64,000 nucleotides of DNA from Eubacterium sp. (GCA_017446095.1 JAFSRN010000013.1:122331-186330); one strand, 5' to 3'; shown: positions 44,655 through 54,307, counted from the stretch's first letter. Notes: generated by a model not told the origin, from the letters alone. Program-made: numbers and translations.

Positions 44655-45716
44655 ATGAATAGTATTGAGTTAAAAAACAAAACAGTTCTTGTAACGGGCG
44701 CGGCAGGCTTTATCGGCGCTAATCTTGTTATGCGCCTGCTTAACGAGTTTGACGGCATTAAGGTAATCGGCATTGACAATATGAACGATTACTACGATGT
44801 AAACTTAAAGGATTTTCGCCTTGACGAGATAGGGAAGATTGCCGCGGCAAAGGACTGCGAATTTGTATTTATTAAAGGCAGCATTGCAGACAAAGCGCTT
44901 ATAACCAAGGTGTTTGAGGACTGTAAGCCCGAGGTTGTTGTTAATCTCGCGGCGCAGGCAGGTGTACGCTACTCTATCACCAACCCCGATGTTTATATTG
45001 AATCAAATATTATCGGTTTTTATAACATACTTGAAGCGTGCAGGAACTACCCTGTTGAGCACCTTGTTTATGCGTCAAGCTCGTCGGTTTACGGCTCAAA
45101 TAAAAAGGTGCCGTATTCAACCGAGGATAAGGTGGACAACCCCGTGTCACTTTACGCCGCTTCAAAAAAATCCAACGAATTAATGGCGCACGCTTACAGC
45201 AAGCTTTATAACATCCCGTCAACGGGGCTGCGCTTTTTCACCGTTTACGGACCTGCCGGCAGACCCGATATGGCTTATTTCGGCTTTACAAACAAGCTGA
45301 TTAAAGGTGAGAAAATCCAGATTTTTAACTTCGGCAACTGCCTGCGCGATTTTACTTACGTTGACGATATTGTTGAAGGCGTTGTCCGCGTTATGCAGGG
45401 CGCGCCGGAAAAGAAAACGGGCGAGGACGGACTGCCGATTCCGCCGTATGCAGTATATAATATCGGCAACAGCTCGCCCGAAAACCTGCTCGAGTTTGTA
45501 AGCATACTTCAGGAAGAGCTTGTGCGAGCAGGCGTTTTGCCGCAGGATTATGATTTTGAAGCGCACAAAGAGCTTGTTCCCATGCAGCCCGGCGACGTTC
45601 CTGTAACGTATGCCGACACATCTGCGCTTGAGGAAAACTTCGGCTTCAAGCCGAGCACACCGCTAAGAACAGGCTTGCGAAAGTTCGCTGAATGGTACAA
45701 AACATTTTATATGTAA
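44655..45716 (+). CDS. UDP-glucuronate 4-epimerase-like short-chain dehydrogenase
   Basis: 353 residues of the extended SDR family. The nucleotide-binding motif is VTGAAGFIGANLVMRLL, followed by IGIDNMNDYYDVNLKDFRL, a start shared by UDP-glucuronate 4-epimerases (CapI/LpsL type), and the catalytic Tyr and Lys in LYAASKKSNE (Y167, K171), with Ser in YASSSSVYG. It would interconvert UDP-glucuronate and UDP-galacturonate for surface polysaccharide. It lies 16 bases after the GGDEF-EAL gene and 15 before ugd, so all are likely on one transcript. UDP-glucose epimerase activity cannot be excluded by sequence alone. Confidence 0.88.
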   Translation: MNSIELKNKTVLVTGAAGFIGANLVMRLLNEFDGIKVIGIDNMNDYYDVNLKDFRLDEIGKIAAAKDCEFVFIKGSIADKALITKVFEDCKPEVVVNLAAQAGVRYSITNPDVYIESNIIGFYNILEACRNYPVEHLVYASSSSVYGSNKKVPYSTEDKVDNPVSLYAASKKSNELMAHAYSKLYNIPSTGLRFFTVYGPAGRPDMAYFGFTNKLIKGEKIQIFNFGNCLRDFTYVDDIVEGVVRVMQGAPEKKTGEDGLPIPPYAVYNIGNSSPENLLEFVSILQEELVRAGVLPQDYDFEAHKELVPMQPGDVPVTYADTSALEENFGFKPSTPLRTGLRKFAEWYKTFYM

Positions 45717-45731
45717 TCAGGGGGAAATTTT

Positions 45732-46964
45732 ATGAAAATAGCAGTAGCAGGAACAGGATATGTAGGACTGTCTATTGCGGTTCTGCTCGCCCAGCACAAC
45801 GAGGTTGTTGCGGTTGATATTATTCCCGAAAAGGTTGAGCTCATCAATAACAGAAAATCACCGATTCAGGATGAGTATATCGAAAAATATCTTGCTGAAA
45901 AAGAGCTGAATCTTACGGCAACTCTTGACGCTCAAAGTGCATATAAGGATGCAGATTTTGTTGTTATTGCCGCACCGACGAATTACGACAGCAAAAAGAA
46001 TTTTTTTGACACCACCGCCGTTGAGTCGGTAATCGAACTGGTTCTTAAATGCAACCCTGACGCTATGATGGTAATCAAGTCGACGATTCCCGTAGGCTAC
46101 ACCGAAAGCGTAAGGGCAAAATATAACGCTGATAATATTCTGTTCAGCCCCGAATTCCTCCGTGAGTCAAAGGCGCTGTACGACAATCTTTATCCTTCAA
46201 GAATTATTGTCGGCACGGATTTAGAGGACGAGAAGTTAATCAAGGCTGCCAACGGTTTTGCCGCTTTGCTTAAAGAGGGCGCAATCAAGCAGGACATTGA
46301 TACTCTGATTATGGGTTTTGCTGAAGCCGAGGCTGTTAAGCTTTTTGCAAATACATTCCTTGCGCTTCGTGTTTCGTATTTCAACGAGCTGGACACATAC
46401 GCAGAGCTTAAAGGGCTTGACACCAAGTCGATTATTGAGGGCGTTTGCCTTGACCCGAGAATCGGCAACCACTACAACAATCCAAGCTTCGGTTACGGCG
46501 GCTACTGCCTGCCCAAGGATACAAGGCAGCTGCTCGCTAACTACGACGACGTGCCGCAGAATATGATTTCCGCCATTGTGGACAGCAACAGAACGCGCAA
46601 GGATTTTATTGCCGAAAGAGTGCTTGAAATGGCTGGCGGCTACGTTGAAAACAGCGAATACAGCGCCGAGCTTGAAAAAGAGGTTACGGTAGGCGTGTAC
46701 CGCCTGACGATGAAGGCTAATTCCGATAACTTCAGGCAGAGCTCGATTCAGGGCGTTATGAAAAGGATTAAAGCCAAGGGCGCAACGCTTGTAATCTATG
46801 AGCCGACCCTCGAGGACGGAATAACATTCTTCGGCAACAAGGTTGTTAACGACCTTGACGAGTTCAAATCAATGTGCAATGTCATCATTGCAAACAGGTA
46901 CGACAGTTGCCTTGACGACGTTGAGAACAAGGTTTACACACGCGATTTGTTCAGAAGAGATTAA
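45732..46964 (+). CDS. ugd: UDP-glucose 6-dehydrogenase
   Basis: 410 residues; AGGGGGAAA precedes ATG. Oxidises UDP-glucose to UDP-glucuronate with two NAD. The Rossmann motif is [16 protein letters not shown]; the catalytic Lys lies in the helix around [16 protein letters not shown], and the catalytic Cys is C259 in [11 protein letters not shown]. The C-terminal UDP-binding domain ends RDLFRRD. Length is typical. With the preceding epimerase this supplies UDP-GlcA/UDP-GalA, implying an acidic polysaccharide. Ends the operon before a strong terminator. Confidence 0.95.
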   Translation: MKIAVAGTGYVGLSIAVLLAQHNEVVAVDIIPEKVELINNRKSPIQDEYIEKYLAEKELNLTATLDAQSAYKDADFVVIAAPTNYDSKKNFFDTTAVESVIELVLKCNPDAMMVIKSTIPVGYTESVRAKYNADNILFSPEFLRESKALYDNLYPSRIIVGTDLEDEKLIKAANGFAALLKEGAIKQDIDTLIMGFAEAEAVKLFANTFLALRVSYFNELDTYAELKGLDTKSIIEGVCLDPRIGNHYNNPSFGYGGYCLPKDTRQLLANYDDVPQNMISAIVDSNRTRKDFIAERVLEMAGGYVENSEYSAELEKEVTVGVYRLTMKANSDNFRQSSIQGVMKRIKAKGATLVIYEPTLEDGITFFGNKVVNDLDEFKSMCNVIIANRYDSCLDDVENKVYTRDLFRRD

Positions 46965-46973
46965 AATAATAAA

Positions 46974-47006
46974 CCCTCTTGATGTAATTCATCAAGAGGG
47001 TGTTTT
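46974..47006. terminator. Terminator between ugd and the sugar transferase gene
   Basis: CCCTCTTGATG (46974-46984) pairs perfectly with CATCAAGAGGG (46990-47000), followed by TGTTTT. A-rich sequence on the left lets it serve the converging gene too. Confidence 0.9.
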
Positions 47007-47009
47007 GTT

Positions 47010-47693
47010 TTATCTGCCCGTTGCCGAAAGCATTGCAAACGGTGTTTTGAAAATGATTTTCAAATCGCCCCAGGTGGTGCGGTTTTCTATGTAATTAAGG
47101 TCCATCTCAACCCACTGTTCAAACGGGATGTCATTGCGGTTGTCGGCAATCTGCCAGTCGCAGGTGATGCCTGGCGTAACAATAAGGCGCAACTTGTGAT
47201 AATCCTCGTATTCCGCAACCTCGTTAGGAAGCGGCGGACGGGGACCTACCATGCTCATATCTCCTTTGAGTACATTGAAAAACTGCGGTAACTCATCAAC
47301 GGAAATTTTGCGCAGAATCTTGCCGAGTCGGGTAATTCGCGGGTCGTCCTTGATTTTGAAAACGGGACCGTCCATCTCGTTTTGTTCCATCAGTTCTGCT
47401 TTGCGCTTGTCGGCGTCTACGTACATAGTGCGGAATTTGTACATGTAAAATTCCTCGCCGTGGCGCCCGATTCTGATTTGCTTATAAAATGGGTTACCGT
47501 GCGGGTCATCAATAAAAATTGCAAGAGCAACCAACAGAATAGGAATTATGGCAAAAATCAAAAGAATTGTTGAAACGATAATGTCAAATATTCTTTTTTT
47601 CAGCCAATATGTTTTGAAAGACTTGTTTTCAACAATCTCCTTCAACCTTTTTTCGGTTGCGTCGTCAATTTTTCCGTATTCAAGATAAGGCAT
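47010..47693 (-). CDS. Undecaprenyl-phosphate sugar phosphotransferase (initiating glycosyltransferase)
   Basis: 227 residues of the bacterial sugar transferase (WbaP/WcaJ catalytic) family. One membrane re-entrant helix (FDIIVSTILLIFAIIPILLVALAIFI) is followed by the catalytic domain: QIRIGRHGEEFYMYKFRTMY, DDPRITRLGKILRKISVDELPQFFNVLKGDMSMVGPRPPLP, GITCDWQI. It transfers a sugar-1-phosphate from a UDP-sugar to undecaprenyl phosphate, the first step in building the repeat unit. It is short, lacking the large membrane domain of the WbaP group, so it is of the monotopic catalytic-only type. Its promoter overlaps a 16-bp palindrome. Confidence 0.93.
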   Translation of the reverse strand: MPYLEYGKIDDATEKRLKEIVENKSFKTYWLKKRIFDIIVSTILLIFAIIPILLVALAIFIDDPHGNPFYKQIRIGRHGEEFYMYKFRTMYVDADKRKAELMEQNEMDGPVFKIKDDPRITRLGKILRKISVDELPQFFNVLKGDMSMVGPRPPLPNEVAEYEDYHKLRLIVTPGITCDWQIADNRNDIPFEQWVEMDLNYIENRTTWGDLKIIFKTPFAMLSATGR

Positions 47694-47732
47694 TTTTACA
47701 CCTCTTTTATGCCGGGGAAATTCTATATCAAT

Positions 47733-47772
47733 ATTCTAACACATAAAACAACATATTTCAACAATTGTTGAA
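47733..47772 (-). promoter_or_regulatory. Promoter of the sugar transferase gene with a palindromic operator
   Basis: Minus strand -35 TTGAAA (complement of 47756-47761), 17-bp spacer, -10 TAGAAT (complement of 47733-47738). The perfect 16-bp palindrome TTCAACAATTGTTGAA (47757-47772) covers the -35, a position suited to a repressor. Confidence 0.7.
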
Positions 47773-47807
47773 TAATTATTGTGAAATAATGTCATTGTTT
47801 TTTCGGC

Positions 47808-50060
47808 TTAATTTTCTATGCCTATTATCTTTTCATAATCCTGAGTCGCCATCGGTTTATAGAAATAATAGCCCTGCATCTCACATGCGCCCTCGTTTTG
47901 CAGGAAGCGCGCCTGTTCTTCAGTTTCAACGCCCTCTGCAATCAGATCTATTTCCAGCTTGCGCACCATCTGAATCATTGAGCTTACAATGGTCTGACTC
48001 TTTTCAGGGTCGCCCGAGGAGGTCAGAAAACGGAAGTCAAGCTTAATACGCTCAACGGGAAGTTCCTTAAGCATGGCAAGCGAGGAATAACCGCTGCCGA
48101 AATCGTCCATTTCAACCTGAAAACCGTATGCTTTAAGTTCCTCGGTTGTCTGAATCAGTATTTTCGGATTCTCAACATATGCGCTTTCCGTAATTTCTAT
48201 CCTGAGCTGCGACGGGGATAAATCATATGTTTTAACAAGACTATCAAAATACTTTGCAATGTTCTGACTTTCGCTTATATCGCCGCGTGAAACATTAACG
48301 GAAACAATCTGCTTTTGCCCCATATTATTCCATTTATTAAGGTCTTTGCATACCTGTTCCCAAACGTATTTATCAAGCTCATAAATCAGTCCGCAATCCT
48401 CAAGAATCGGAATAAACTCCGCAGGCTGCAACCAGCCGAGATTATAGTGGTTCCAGCGGCAAAGCGCCTCCGCACCGGTTATTTCGCCCGTTTCAAAATT
48501 AACCTGCGGCTGATACCAAACCTTGATATCGCCGTATTTCATCGCGTTTGGCAAGTTGTTTTGTATGTCTGCAATGCGCTTACCCTTTTCCCACTGCTCC
48601 GGGTTGTAAAACGCGGCATTTTCATCACGGCTTTTGCGGATTCTTTTTTCTGCAACGCGCGCCATATCAAGCATACGGTCAACGTCAATATTTTCAAAAT
48701 CCTGCGGCGTTAAAACGTATATTCCGCTGCAAATCTGAACGCTGTTTTCCTTGCCCTGATTTATAAAATAATTGTTTACAGGCTCCAAAATATTCTTTTC
48801 GTAAAAGCGCGTCTGCTTATCGCTCACAATATGGCTGAGCACTGCAAAGCGGTCAGCGGTAATACGTCCGATTGCCTCATCGTCGGAAAGGTTTTCGGCG
48901 TATTTTGACGTCCAGAATTTAAGCAGTTTATCGCCTGCATCTCTGCCAAGTCTTTCGTTAATGAATTTGAAATCCCGTATGTTGTTATAAGAAAGAATAT
49001 AAGGCGTATTCGGATTCGCGTGAAGTAACTCTTCAACACGTTTCCTGAAACCGACCATACTAAGCACACCCGTTAACGGGTCGTGGTCAATCATATCGCG
49101 AATTTTTTCGTCATTCTTCCTGCGGATATTCTTTATTATCTGCACGGTAATTATGATTATTGCAATAATGAGAAATGCGGCAAGCAGCATAATCGGCCAG
49201 TAGGAATACAGATAATCGGAAAAAGTGTATTTATACAGCTTTCGCGAAGTATAGTCAAGCGTGATTGCCTGACACTTTGTATCGCTGATTCGTGAAATGC
49301 CGCTGTTGAGGCGGTTTATCAGCTTCCTGCCTTCAGGTGTATCGATTGTCGCCACGCGAAAATCCATTGAAAACATTGTTGAAGGCTGAACTGTCAAATC
49401 GGAATAGCTTGGCTTTTGCAGCACATAACTCCAGACATATGAATTGTGAAGCAGAGCGTCAACCTCATTTTTACGCAGCGCTTTAACGCAACCGGACATA
49501 TCTTCATACATATTTATTGTTATGCCCGAATAACGTTCCTTAACGGTTTCAGCCACGCCGCCCTGCGATTTCAGCATGCCTACGCGCAGGCTGTCAAACG
49601 GCGGAAGTTCGCGGTTGTCCTTTGTTACAAGAGTGAACGGAGTCTGAAACAGGTTGCTTGAAACAACGGCTGCCTTTCCCGAAGTGCTGCTGATTGCGCT
49701 GCCAAACGGCATAACAACATCGTACTCGTCGTTGTCAAGCGCTTCTTTGAGCGAACTCTCTTTAATCGCTATAAATTCAATGTCTTTATAGCCTGCATTA
49801 TTTGCAGCAACGCGCATAAGGTCAGCCCCGATTCCGACAATTTCTCCCGTTTCGGCGTCTTTGTAGAAAACGGGGCAGCGGTCAACCGGCACGCCTACGG
49901 TAAGCGAGCTGCTTTCATTTTCATCTGCGGCAGCGGTAAGCGGCAGCATGCAGGTAAGCACAACGAAAATGCTTATAATAACTGCAAAAAACTGCTTGAT
50001 GGTTGCTTTGCGTTTCAAATTATTCACCGCCTTATTTATGGCTTTTTTGTTGCTCACCAT
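47808..50060 (-). CDS. Solute-binding-domain protein with degenerate GGDEF and EAL domains
   Basis: 750 residues from the ATG at 50060 (AAAGGA upstream; a TTG two codons earlier is in frame). N-terminal TM (about 25-45), one SBP_bac_3-type domain (about 55-275; SSLTVGVPVDRCPVFYKDAE), TM2 (about 285-310), GGDEF with motif TADRF and lost metal Asp, so inactive, and EAL (about 490-745) with GAEALCRW, NVSRGD, EITES, EMDDFGSGYSS, IKLD, AEGVET. It resembles the 41711-44638 protein but has a single binding domain. A ligand-responsive c-di-GMP phosphodiesterase inside the polysaccharide locus. Five bases separate it from the stop-side of the Fe-S protein gene upstream. Confidence 0.9.
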   Translation of the reverse strand: MVSNKKAINKAVNNLKRKATIKQFFAVIISIFVVLTCMLPLTAAADENESSSLTVGVPVDRCPVFYKDAETGEIVGIGADLMRVAANNAGYKDIEFIAIKESSLKEALDNDEYDVVMPFGSAISSTSGKAAVVSSNLFQTPFTLVTKDNRELPPFDSLRVGMLKSQGGVAETVKERYSGITINMYEDMSGCVKALRKNEVDALLHNSYVWSYVLQKPSYSDLTVQPSTMFSMDFRVATIDTPEGRKLINRLNSGISRISDTKCQAITLDYTSRKLYKYTFSDYLYSYWPIMLLAAFLIIAIIIITVQIIKNIRRKNDEKIRDMIDHDPLTGVLSMVGFRKRVEELLHANPNTPYILSYNNIRDFKFINERLGRDAGDKLLKFWTSKYAENLSDDEAIGRITADRFAVLSHIVSDKQTRFYEKNILEPVNNYFINQGKENSVQICSGIYVLTPQDFENIDVDRMLDMARVAEKRIRKSRDENAAFYNPEQWEKGKRIADIQNNLPNAMKYGDIKVWYQPQVNFETGEITGAEALCRWNHYNLGWLQPAEFIPILEDCGLIYELDKYVWEQVCKDLNKWNNMGQKQIVSVNVSRGDISESQNIAKYFDSLVKTYDLSPSQLRIEITESAYVENPKILIQTTEELKAYGFQVEMDDFGSGYSSLAMLKELPVERIKLDFRFLTSSGDPEKSQTIVSSMIQMVRKLEIDLIAEGVETEEQARFLQNEGACEMQGYYFYKPMATQDYEKIIGIEN

Positions 50061-50071
50061 AATCAATCCTT

Positions 50072-51265
50072 TTACTTTGATATCACATCGTTAATTTTTC
50101 TTTTTACTTTTGCGGGAATCATGTTTTTTACACCGCGTACTATGTGGTCCTTTGTGTGCTTTTTGTATGCTTCCCTGTAAGCAGGATAACCCTTTTCAAT
50201 ATATCCGCCAAGCAGGGTATCGTGCTCCGGCAGATGCGTGCTGCAGCTTACTAACTGCTTGTTCCTTTTTTCTGCATTTTCTCTGCTTGACTTGGCAAAA
50301 GAGAGCGTGCCGCTTACGCTGTCAAACCACTCCTTGCCTTTTTGTGTGTTGACGAGAACGCAGGAAATGCCTTTATCGGGATTGACGTCGCCGAGCTTTG
50401 CAACAAGGTCAAGCGGAACGCCCCAGTAGTCGCCGAGGGTGATATCGCCCTGACGGTTTTCGCTCGGGAAACGGCAGTTATAGCAGCTTTCTCTGTAAAT
50501 TCCGCCCTTGAGGAAAAAGAAATAGTATGGCGAAGTGCCTGCGTCGTATTTAATATGACTGTTATCGGTGTCAATAGAGCCTTTGACCGCCCAGCCCTTG
50601 CTCTTGTCGCGGAAGCGGACGTCCTTGATTTCGTCAAACTTATCGCCTGCAACGGCTTTAAGGTCATCACGCAGCATTTTCATGCTCGGCACGCCGTGGC
50701 AAACAAGGTCGGCTGTTAAAAGATTTTCGTAATCCTTGCCGAGGAATGCTTTAAGTCCTGCAATCTGGCAGGGTGTGCCGCAGTATAGCACAGGTCTGCC
50801 GTCGCAAAGAATTTGCTTTGCCTGCCGATAGCAATTGCCCGTGTTGCTCTGAACATACTTTGAACCGCGCAGTCTGTTGAGCTCGTCCTTGCTCTCAATG
50901 CAGAGGTGCGCAAGGGTGATTCCGTCAGTCCATGCAGCGCCGAAAACCGCGCCGCCCTTATCTAAAACGGCGTTTGCAAGAGAGGTGAAAACACCGCCCG
51001 ATGACGATTTTTCAAGCACCGCACTGTCCTTTGCAGCGGCAGCGTAAACAACGGGCTCACCGTCCGCAGCGCCGACCTGCTTATCCTTAAAAACGCAGAC
51101 GTCAACGCACTTGCCGCACGAAACACAAAGCGTTTCGTCAACAGCAGGGAAGATGAATCCTGCTTCGTCCTCTTTCATAGTAATCGCGCTTTTTGGGCAC
51201 GCGTTAAGGCAGGCGCCGCAGCCGCAACAGTCCCCGGGATGTTCGATTGTGATATAGCTTTTCAT
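50072..51265 (-). CDS. Coenzyme F420 hydrogenase/dehydrogenase beta-subunit family Fe-S protein
   Basis: 397 residues. The N-terminus has two 4Fe-4S clusters of ferredoxin type: CCGCGACLNACP and CVSCGKCVDVC. The FrhB_FdhB N and C domains follow (KSSSGGVFTSLANAVLDKGG, GTPCQIAGLKAFLGKDYENLL, LVCHGVPS, CYNCRFPSENRQGDITLGDYWGV). In gut bacteria this family is common in polysaccharide clusters beside pyruvyl transferases, where its exact role is unsettled. A pyruvyl transferase is encoded at 57950-59050. It is followed closely by the GGDEF-EAL gene, so they are probably cotranscribed. Confidence 0.88.
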   Translation of the reverse strand: MKSYITIEHPGDCCGCGACLNACPKSAITMKEDEAGFIFPAVDETLCVSCGKCVDVCVFKDKQVGAADGEPVVYAAAAKDSAVLEKSSSGGVFTSLANAVLDKGGAVFGAAWTDGITLAHLCIESKDELNRLRGSKYVQSNTGNCYRQAKQILCDGRPVLYCGTPCQIAGLKAFLGKDYENLLTADLVCHGVPSMKMLRDDLKAVAGDKFDEIKDVRFRDKSKGWAVKGSIDTDNSHIKYDAGTSPYYFFFLKGGIYRESCYNCRFPSENRQGDITLGDYWGVPLDLVAKLGDVNPDKGISCVLVNTQKGKEWFDSVSGTLSFAKSSRENAEKRNKQLVSCSTHLPEHDTLLGGYIEKGYPAYREAYKKHTKDHIVRGVKNMIPAKVKRKINDVISK

Positions 51266-51305
51266 ATTTCTTCCACCTTATTTTACGATTTATACACGAT
51301 TTTCG

Positions 51306-51334
51306 TTGATTAATAGACAAATTAATGATATAAT
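51306..51334 (+). promoter_or_regulatory. Promoter of the flippase gene
   Basis: -35 TTGATT (51306-51311), 17-bp spacer, -10 TATAAT (51329-51334). GGAGG at 51372-51376 serves the start at 51383. Confidence 0.65.
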
Positions 51335-51382
51335 TACATTTTAGCAAAGGCATTATTCACTGTTGCAGCATTCGGAGGTCCT

Positions 51383-52942
51383 ATGGCAACAAGAACACAA
51401 CACGCAAGGCGAAACATAATTACATCTGTTATTAATAAGCTGGTCATTATGCTGAGCAGCTTTATTATGCGTACAGTTCTCATCAAGTATCTGGGCGAGG
51501 TTTACCTCGGACTTGACAGTTTATTTGTATCAATTCTCGAAATTCTGTCGCTCACAGAGCTCGGAATCGGTTCGGCAATGGTATACAGTATGTATAAACC
51601 TCTTGCCGAAAATGATACCGCGGCTGTGTGCGCACTGCTTAAATTATACCGTACTGTTTATCGCTGGATAGCCGTGATAATGATAGTTTTAGGCTTAATA
51701 ATCACGCCGTTTTTGCCGCTGATTGTAAAAAAAGATTTGCCGTCAGACGTAAATCTGTACGCTCTCTTTTTTATAAATCTGTCTAACACAGTGCTATCAT
51801 ATATGCTGTTTGCATACCGTTCTTCGCTGTTTACGGCGGATCAGCAGTACTCTGTTAACAACAATATTTATTCGGGATTCAAAATCGGATCTACGGTTGT
51901 TCAGGTTATTGCAATTATAGTTTTCAGGAACTATTATTTTTACTGCATTGTCCTTCCGCTCACAACAATTCTTAAAAATCTGGCTACATATCTGATTTCT
52001 GTAAAAATGTACCCGCAGTATAAATGTGAGGGCTCTGTGCCGAAAGCGGAAATAGACGCTATCAAGAAGCGCTGCGCAGGAATGTTCCTGCATAAATTGA
52101 GCTTTGTTTTCAGAAATTCGCTTGACAGCATTGTGCTTTCAGCTTTCTTGGGACTTACAATTCTTGCAAAATATAACAGTTATTATTACATAATTAACGC
52201 CATTTCCGGCATTATGATTTTAGTGTCAAACAGCGTAACCGCGTCTGTCGGCAATTCAATAGTAGTTGAATCGCAGGCGAAAAATTACAAGGATTACAAC
52301 AAATTGCAGCTGTTATATATGGCGCTCACATCGTGGCTCACTGTTTGCCTTGTTGCGTGCACCCAGCCGTTTATGAAGCTGTGGCTTGGCGAAAAAATGA
52401 TGTTTGGCGACGGAATAATGTTTGTATTTTGCATCTATTTCTTCTCAACACATTTTGTTCGCGTATGCCATCTGTACCGTCAGGCGGCAGGACTCTGGTG
52501 GCAGGACCGCTACCGCCCGATTGTTGAAACGGTGTCCAACCTTGTGCTGAATATAATTTTTGTAAAGATATTCGGCGTAAGCGGCGTTATGTTTTCAACA
52601 ATTTTCTGCATGGTATGTATTGAGGGAACGTGGGGAACACGAATCCTTTTCAAGCACTATTTTACCGAAGAAAAGCAGTCGATATATATGCTAAAGCTGT
52701 TGTGGTCGTGGTTCCTTACGGCAGTAGCAGGCGCAATCGTTTACTTTATCTGTAAAAAAGTTCCGCTTGAGGGTATACCGGCTCTAATTGTAAACGGCAT
52801 AATAGGCTCTGTTGTTTCCGTTGTGGTATTCGCTGCAGGCAGCAGCTTTTTGCCCGAGTTCAAGGACGCATTTTTCTTTGCGCTGCACATTGTGGGAATG
52901 GATAAAATTGCAAAGAAGCTCAAAAAGCCGTCAGACAGTTAG
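51383..52942 (+). CDS. Wzx-type polysaccharide flippase (MOP superfamily)
   Basis: 519 residues with twelve to fourteen membrane helices, no signal peptide. Opens with RRNIITSVINKLVIMLSSFI, and LGLDSLFVSILEILSLTELGIGSAMVYSM is typical of lipopolysaccharide/teichoic-type flippases. It should move the undecaprenyl-linked repeat unit across the membrane. Its stop overlaps the stop of the convergent glycerophosphotransferase gene by four bases, with no terminator between them. Confidence 0.9.
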   Translation: MATRTQHARRNIITSVINKLVIMLSSFIMRTVLIKYLGEVYLGLDSLFVSILEILSLTELGIGSAMVYSMYKPLAENDTAAVCALLKLYRTVYRWIAVIMIVLGLIITPFLPLIVKKDLPSDVNLYALFFINLSNTVLSYMLFAYRSSLFTADQQYSVNNNIYSGFKIGSTVVQVIAIIVFRNYYFYCIVLPLTTILKNLATYLISVKMYPQYKCEGSVPKAEIDAIKKRCAGMFLHKLSFVFRNSLDSIVLSAFLGLTILAKYNSYYYIINAISGIMILVSNSVTASVGNSIVVESQAKNYKDYNKLQLLYMALTSWLTVCLVACTQPFMKLWLGEKMMFGDGIMFVFCIYFFSTHFVRVCHLYRQAAGLWWQDRYRPIVETVSNLVLNIIFVKIFGVSGVMFSTIFCMVCIEGTWGTRILFKHYFTEEKQSIYMLKLLWSWFLTAVAGAIVYFICKKVPLEGIPALIVNGIIGSVVSVVVFAAGSSFLPEFKDAFFFALHIVGMDKIAKKLKKPSDS

Positions 52943-54111
52943 TCAAGCAGCTTGCAGATTGCTTCAAAGTTCCGCTCGCAGTTATTATTGTCGTTAAAAC
53001 AGAAGAAGGCGTTCATTCTGTTTAAATAAATCTCGTCAGGCTTTAAGCCGTTTTCGAGGATGTTACCGAGGCTGTTAACAACAGCCTCTTTTGTTGTTGC
53101 AACATCGCCGAAGCCGTCTCTTTTAATTTTGAAATAGCCCTCTTTATAGTGGTTTTTGCGGAATTCCTCATCGTTGTAATGGAAGTAAACAACGGGTTTG
53201 CGCATATATGCAAAGTCAAAGAAAACGCTTGAATAGTCGGTAATCAGAATGTCGCTGTTAATCAGCAGTTCCTGCACGTCGTTGTGCTTGAAATCGGCGA
53301 TTTTAACCCTGTCGCTGCTTGTTGTAAAGCAGTCAACAAAACGCTGAATTTCGTAATGCGGATAGTAGATTAATTCGTAATCGTATTTTTCAAGCAGCTC
53401 TTCAAGCTCGCCGCAGTTGAGGAATGAATTGTATTCTTTAAAATATTCGCTTTCCAGAAAAGCCGCCTTTTTGCAGGTGCGAAGATTGGATCGCCACGTT
53501 GGCATAAAGAGGATTTTGTGCGTAGGCGCGTCGGTCTTTTTAAGATTATCGTAGCGGCACAAGCCTGTCAGTTGCAGTATTCCCTCGGGATACCCGAATG
53601 TGCTTTTGATAAATTCGTATTCGGGCACTGCGGTGCATACGAACATATCAATATCGGTCTGGTCTGCGTGGCTGAACGGCAAATCGTTGCTCATAATGCC
53701 GTGCTGCAGGAATATCTTTTTAGACTTATCGGGGAAGAACTTGCCGAATTTGTGGAAAAACAGAATGTCGGGCGAATAGCCGTCAATATGCGTGCTGACC
53801 TTAACCTGCGCGAGTATGTAGCACAGGTAGTGGCGAAAGCTGCCGTATTCAACAAGCTCGCCGAGCGGTGCAACCTTTTCCCTGTCAGGTGAATCGTTTG
53901 AGATGATGTATACGGAATTGATCTCGGGATGATTAGTGCGCAAGTATTTGAAAAAATGATAGCCGTTATCGCGCGCGTCAATTCCTCGTTCCGAAACAAT
54001 CCATAGGTTTTTGTATTGGTCTGAACGCTTTACAAAAAGGCTTACCGCTTCGGCAGCAAGCATTATAAGAAATACACGAATATAGATGAATATTCTTTTG
54101 ACTTTGTACAT
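52939..54111 (-). CDS. CDP-glycerol glycerophosphotransferase-like protein
   Basis: 390 residues of the TagB/TagF-type family. An N-terminal hydrophobic helix (FIYIRVFLIMLAAEAVSLF) anchors it. The GT-B catalytic half includes LQHGIMSNDLPFSH, FMPTWRSNL, YYPHYEIQRF and ILITDYSSVFFDFAYMRKPVVYF with DYSS as the usual nucleotide-binding signature. It would add glycerol-phosphate or a similar group to a polymer or repeat unit. It is transcribed alone, opposite to the flippase and the following operon. Confidence 0.88.
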   Translation of the reverse strand: MYKVKRIFIYIRVFLIMLAAEAVSLFVKRSDQYKNLWIVSERGIDARDNGYHFFKYLRTNHPEINSVYIISNDSPDREKVAPLGELVEYGSFRHYLCYILAQVKVSTHIDGYSPDILFFHKFGKFFPDKSKKIFLQHGIMSNDLPFSHADQTDIDMFVCTAVPEYEFIKSTFGYPEGILQLTGLCRYDNLKKTDAPTHKILFMPTWRSNLRTCKKAAFLESEYFKEYNSFLNCGELEELLEKYDYELIYYPHYEIQRFVDCFTTSSDRVKIADFKHNDVQELLINSDILITDYSSVFFDFAYMRKPVVYFHYNDEEFRKNHYKEGYFKIKRDGFGDVATTKEAVVNSLGNILENGLKPDEIYLNRMNAFFCFNDNNNCERNFEAICKLLD

Positions 54112-54234
54112 ACTCTTTCTCCGAAAATTAAAGATAATGGTCTAATTTCATTATACTTCACGCAAAAATGCTTGTCAAGAATCGCAAAATATTACAAACA
54201 TTTTGATTTGTAAAATAAAAAAATGATTTTACTA

Positions 54235-54262
54235 TTGCATTTTTATTTATATTTGATATTAT
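54235..54262 (+). promoter_or_regulatory. Promoter of the main polysaccharide operon
   Basis: -35 TTGCAT (54235-54240), 16-bp spacer, -10 TATTAT (54257-54262), 45 bases before the first start, in an AT-rich stretch. Confidence 0.55.
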
Positions 54263-54307
54263 TAATATGTGCAACTATATTCTATTATTTTTTAAGGTGA
54301 ATCTGAT

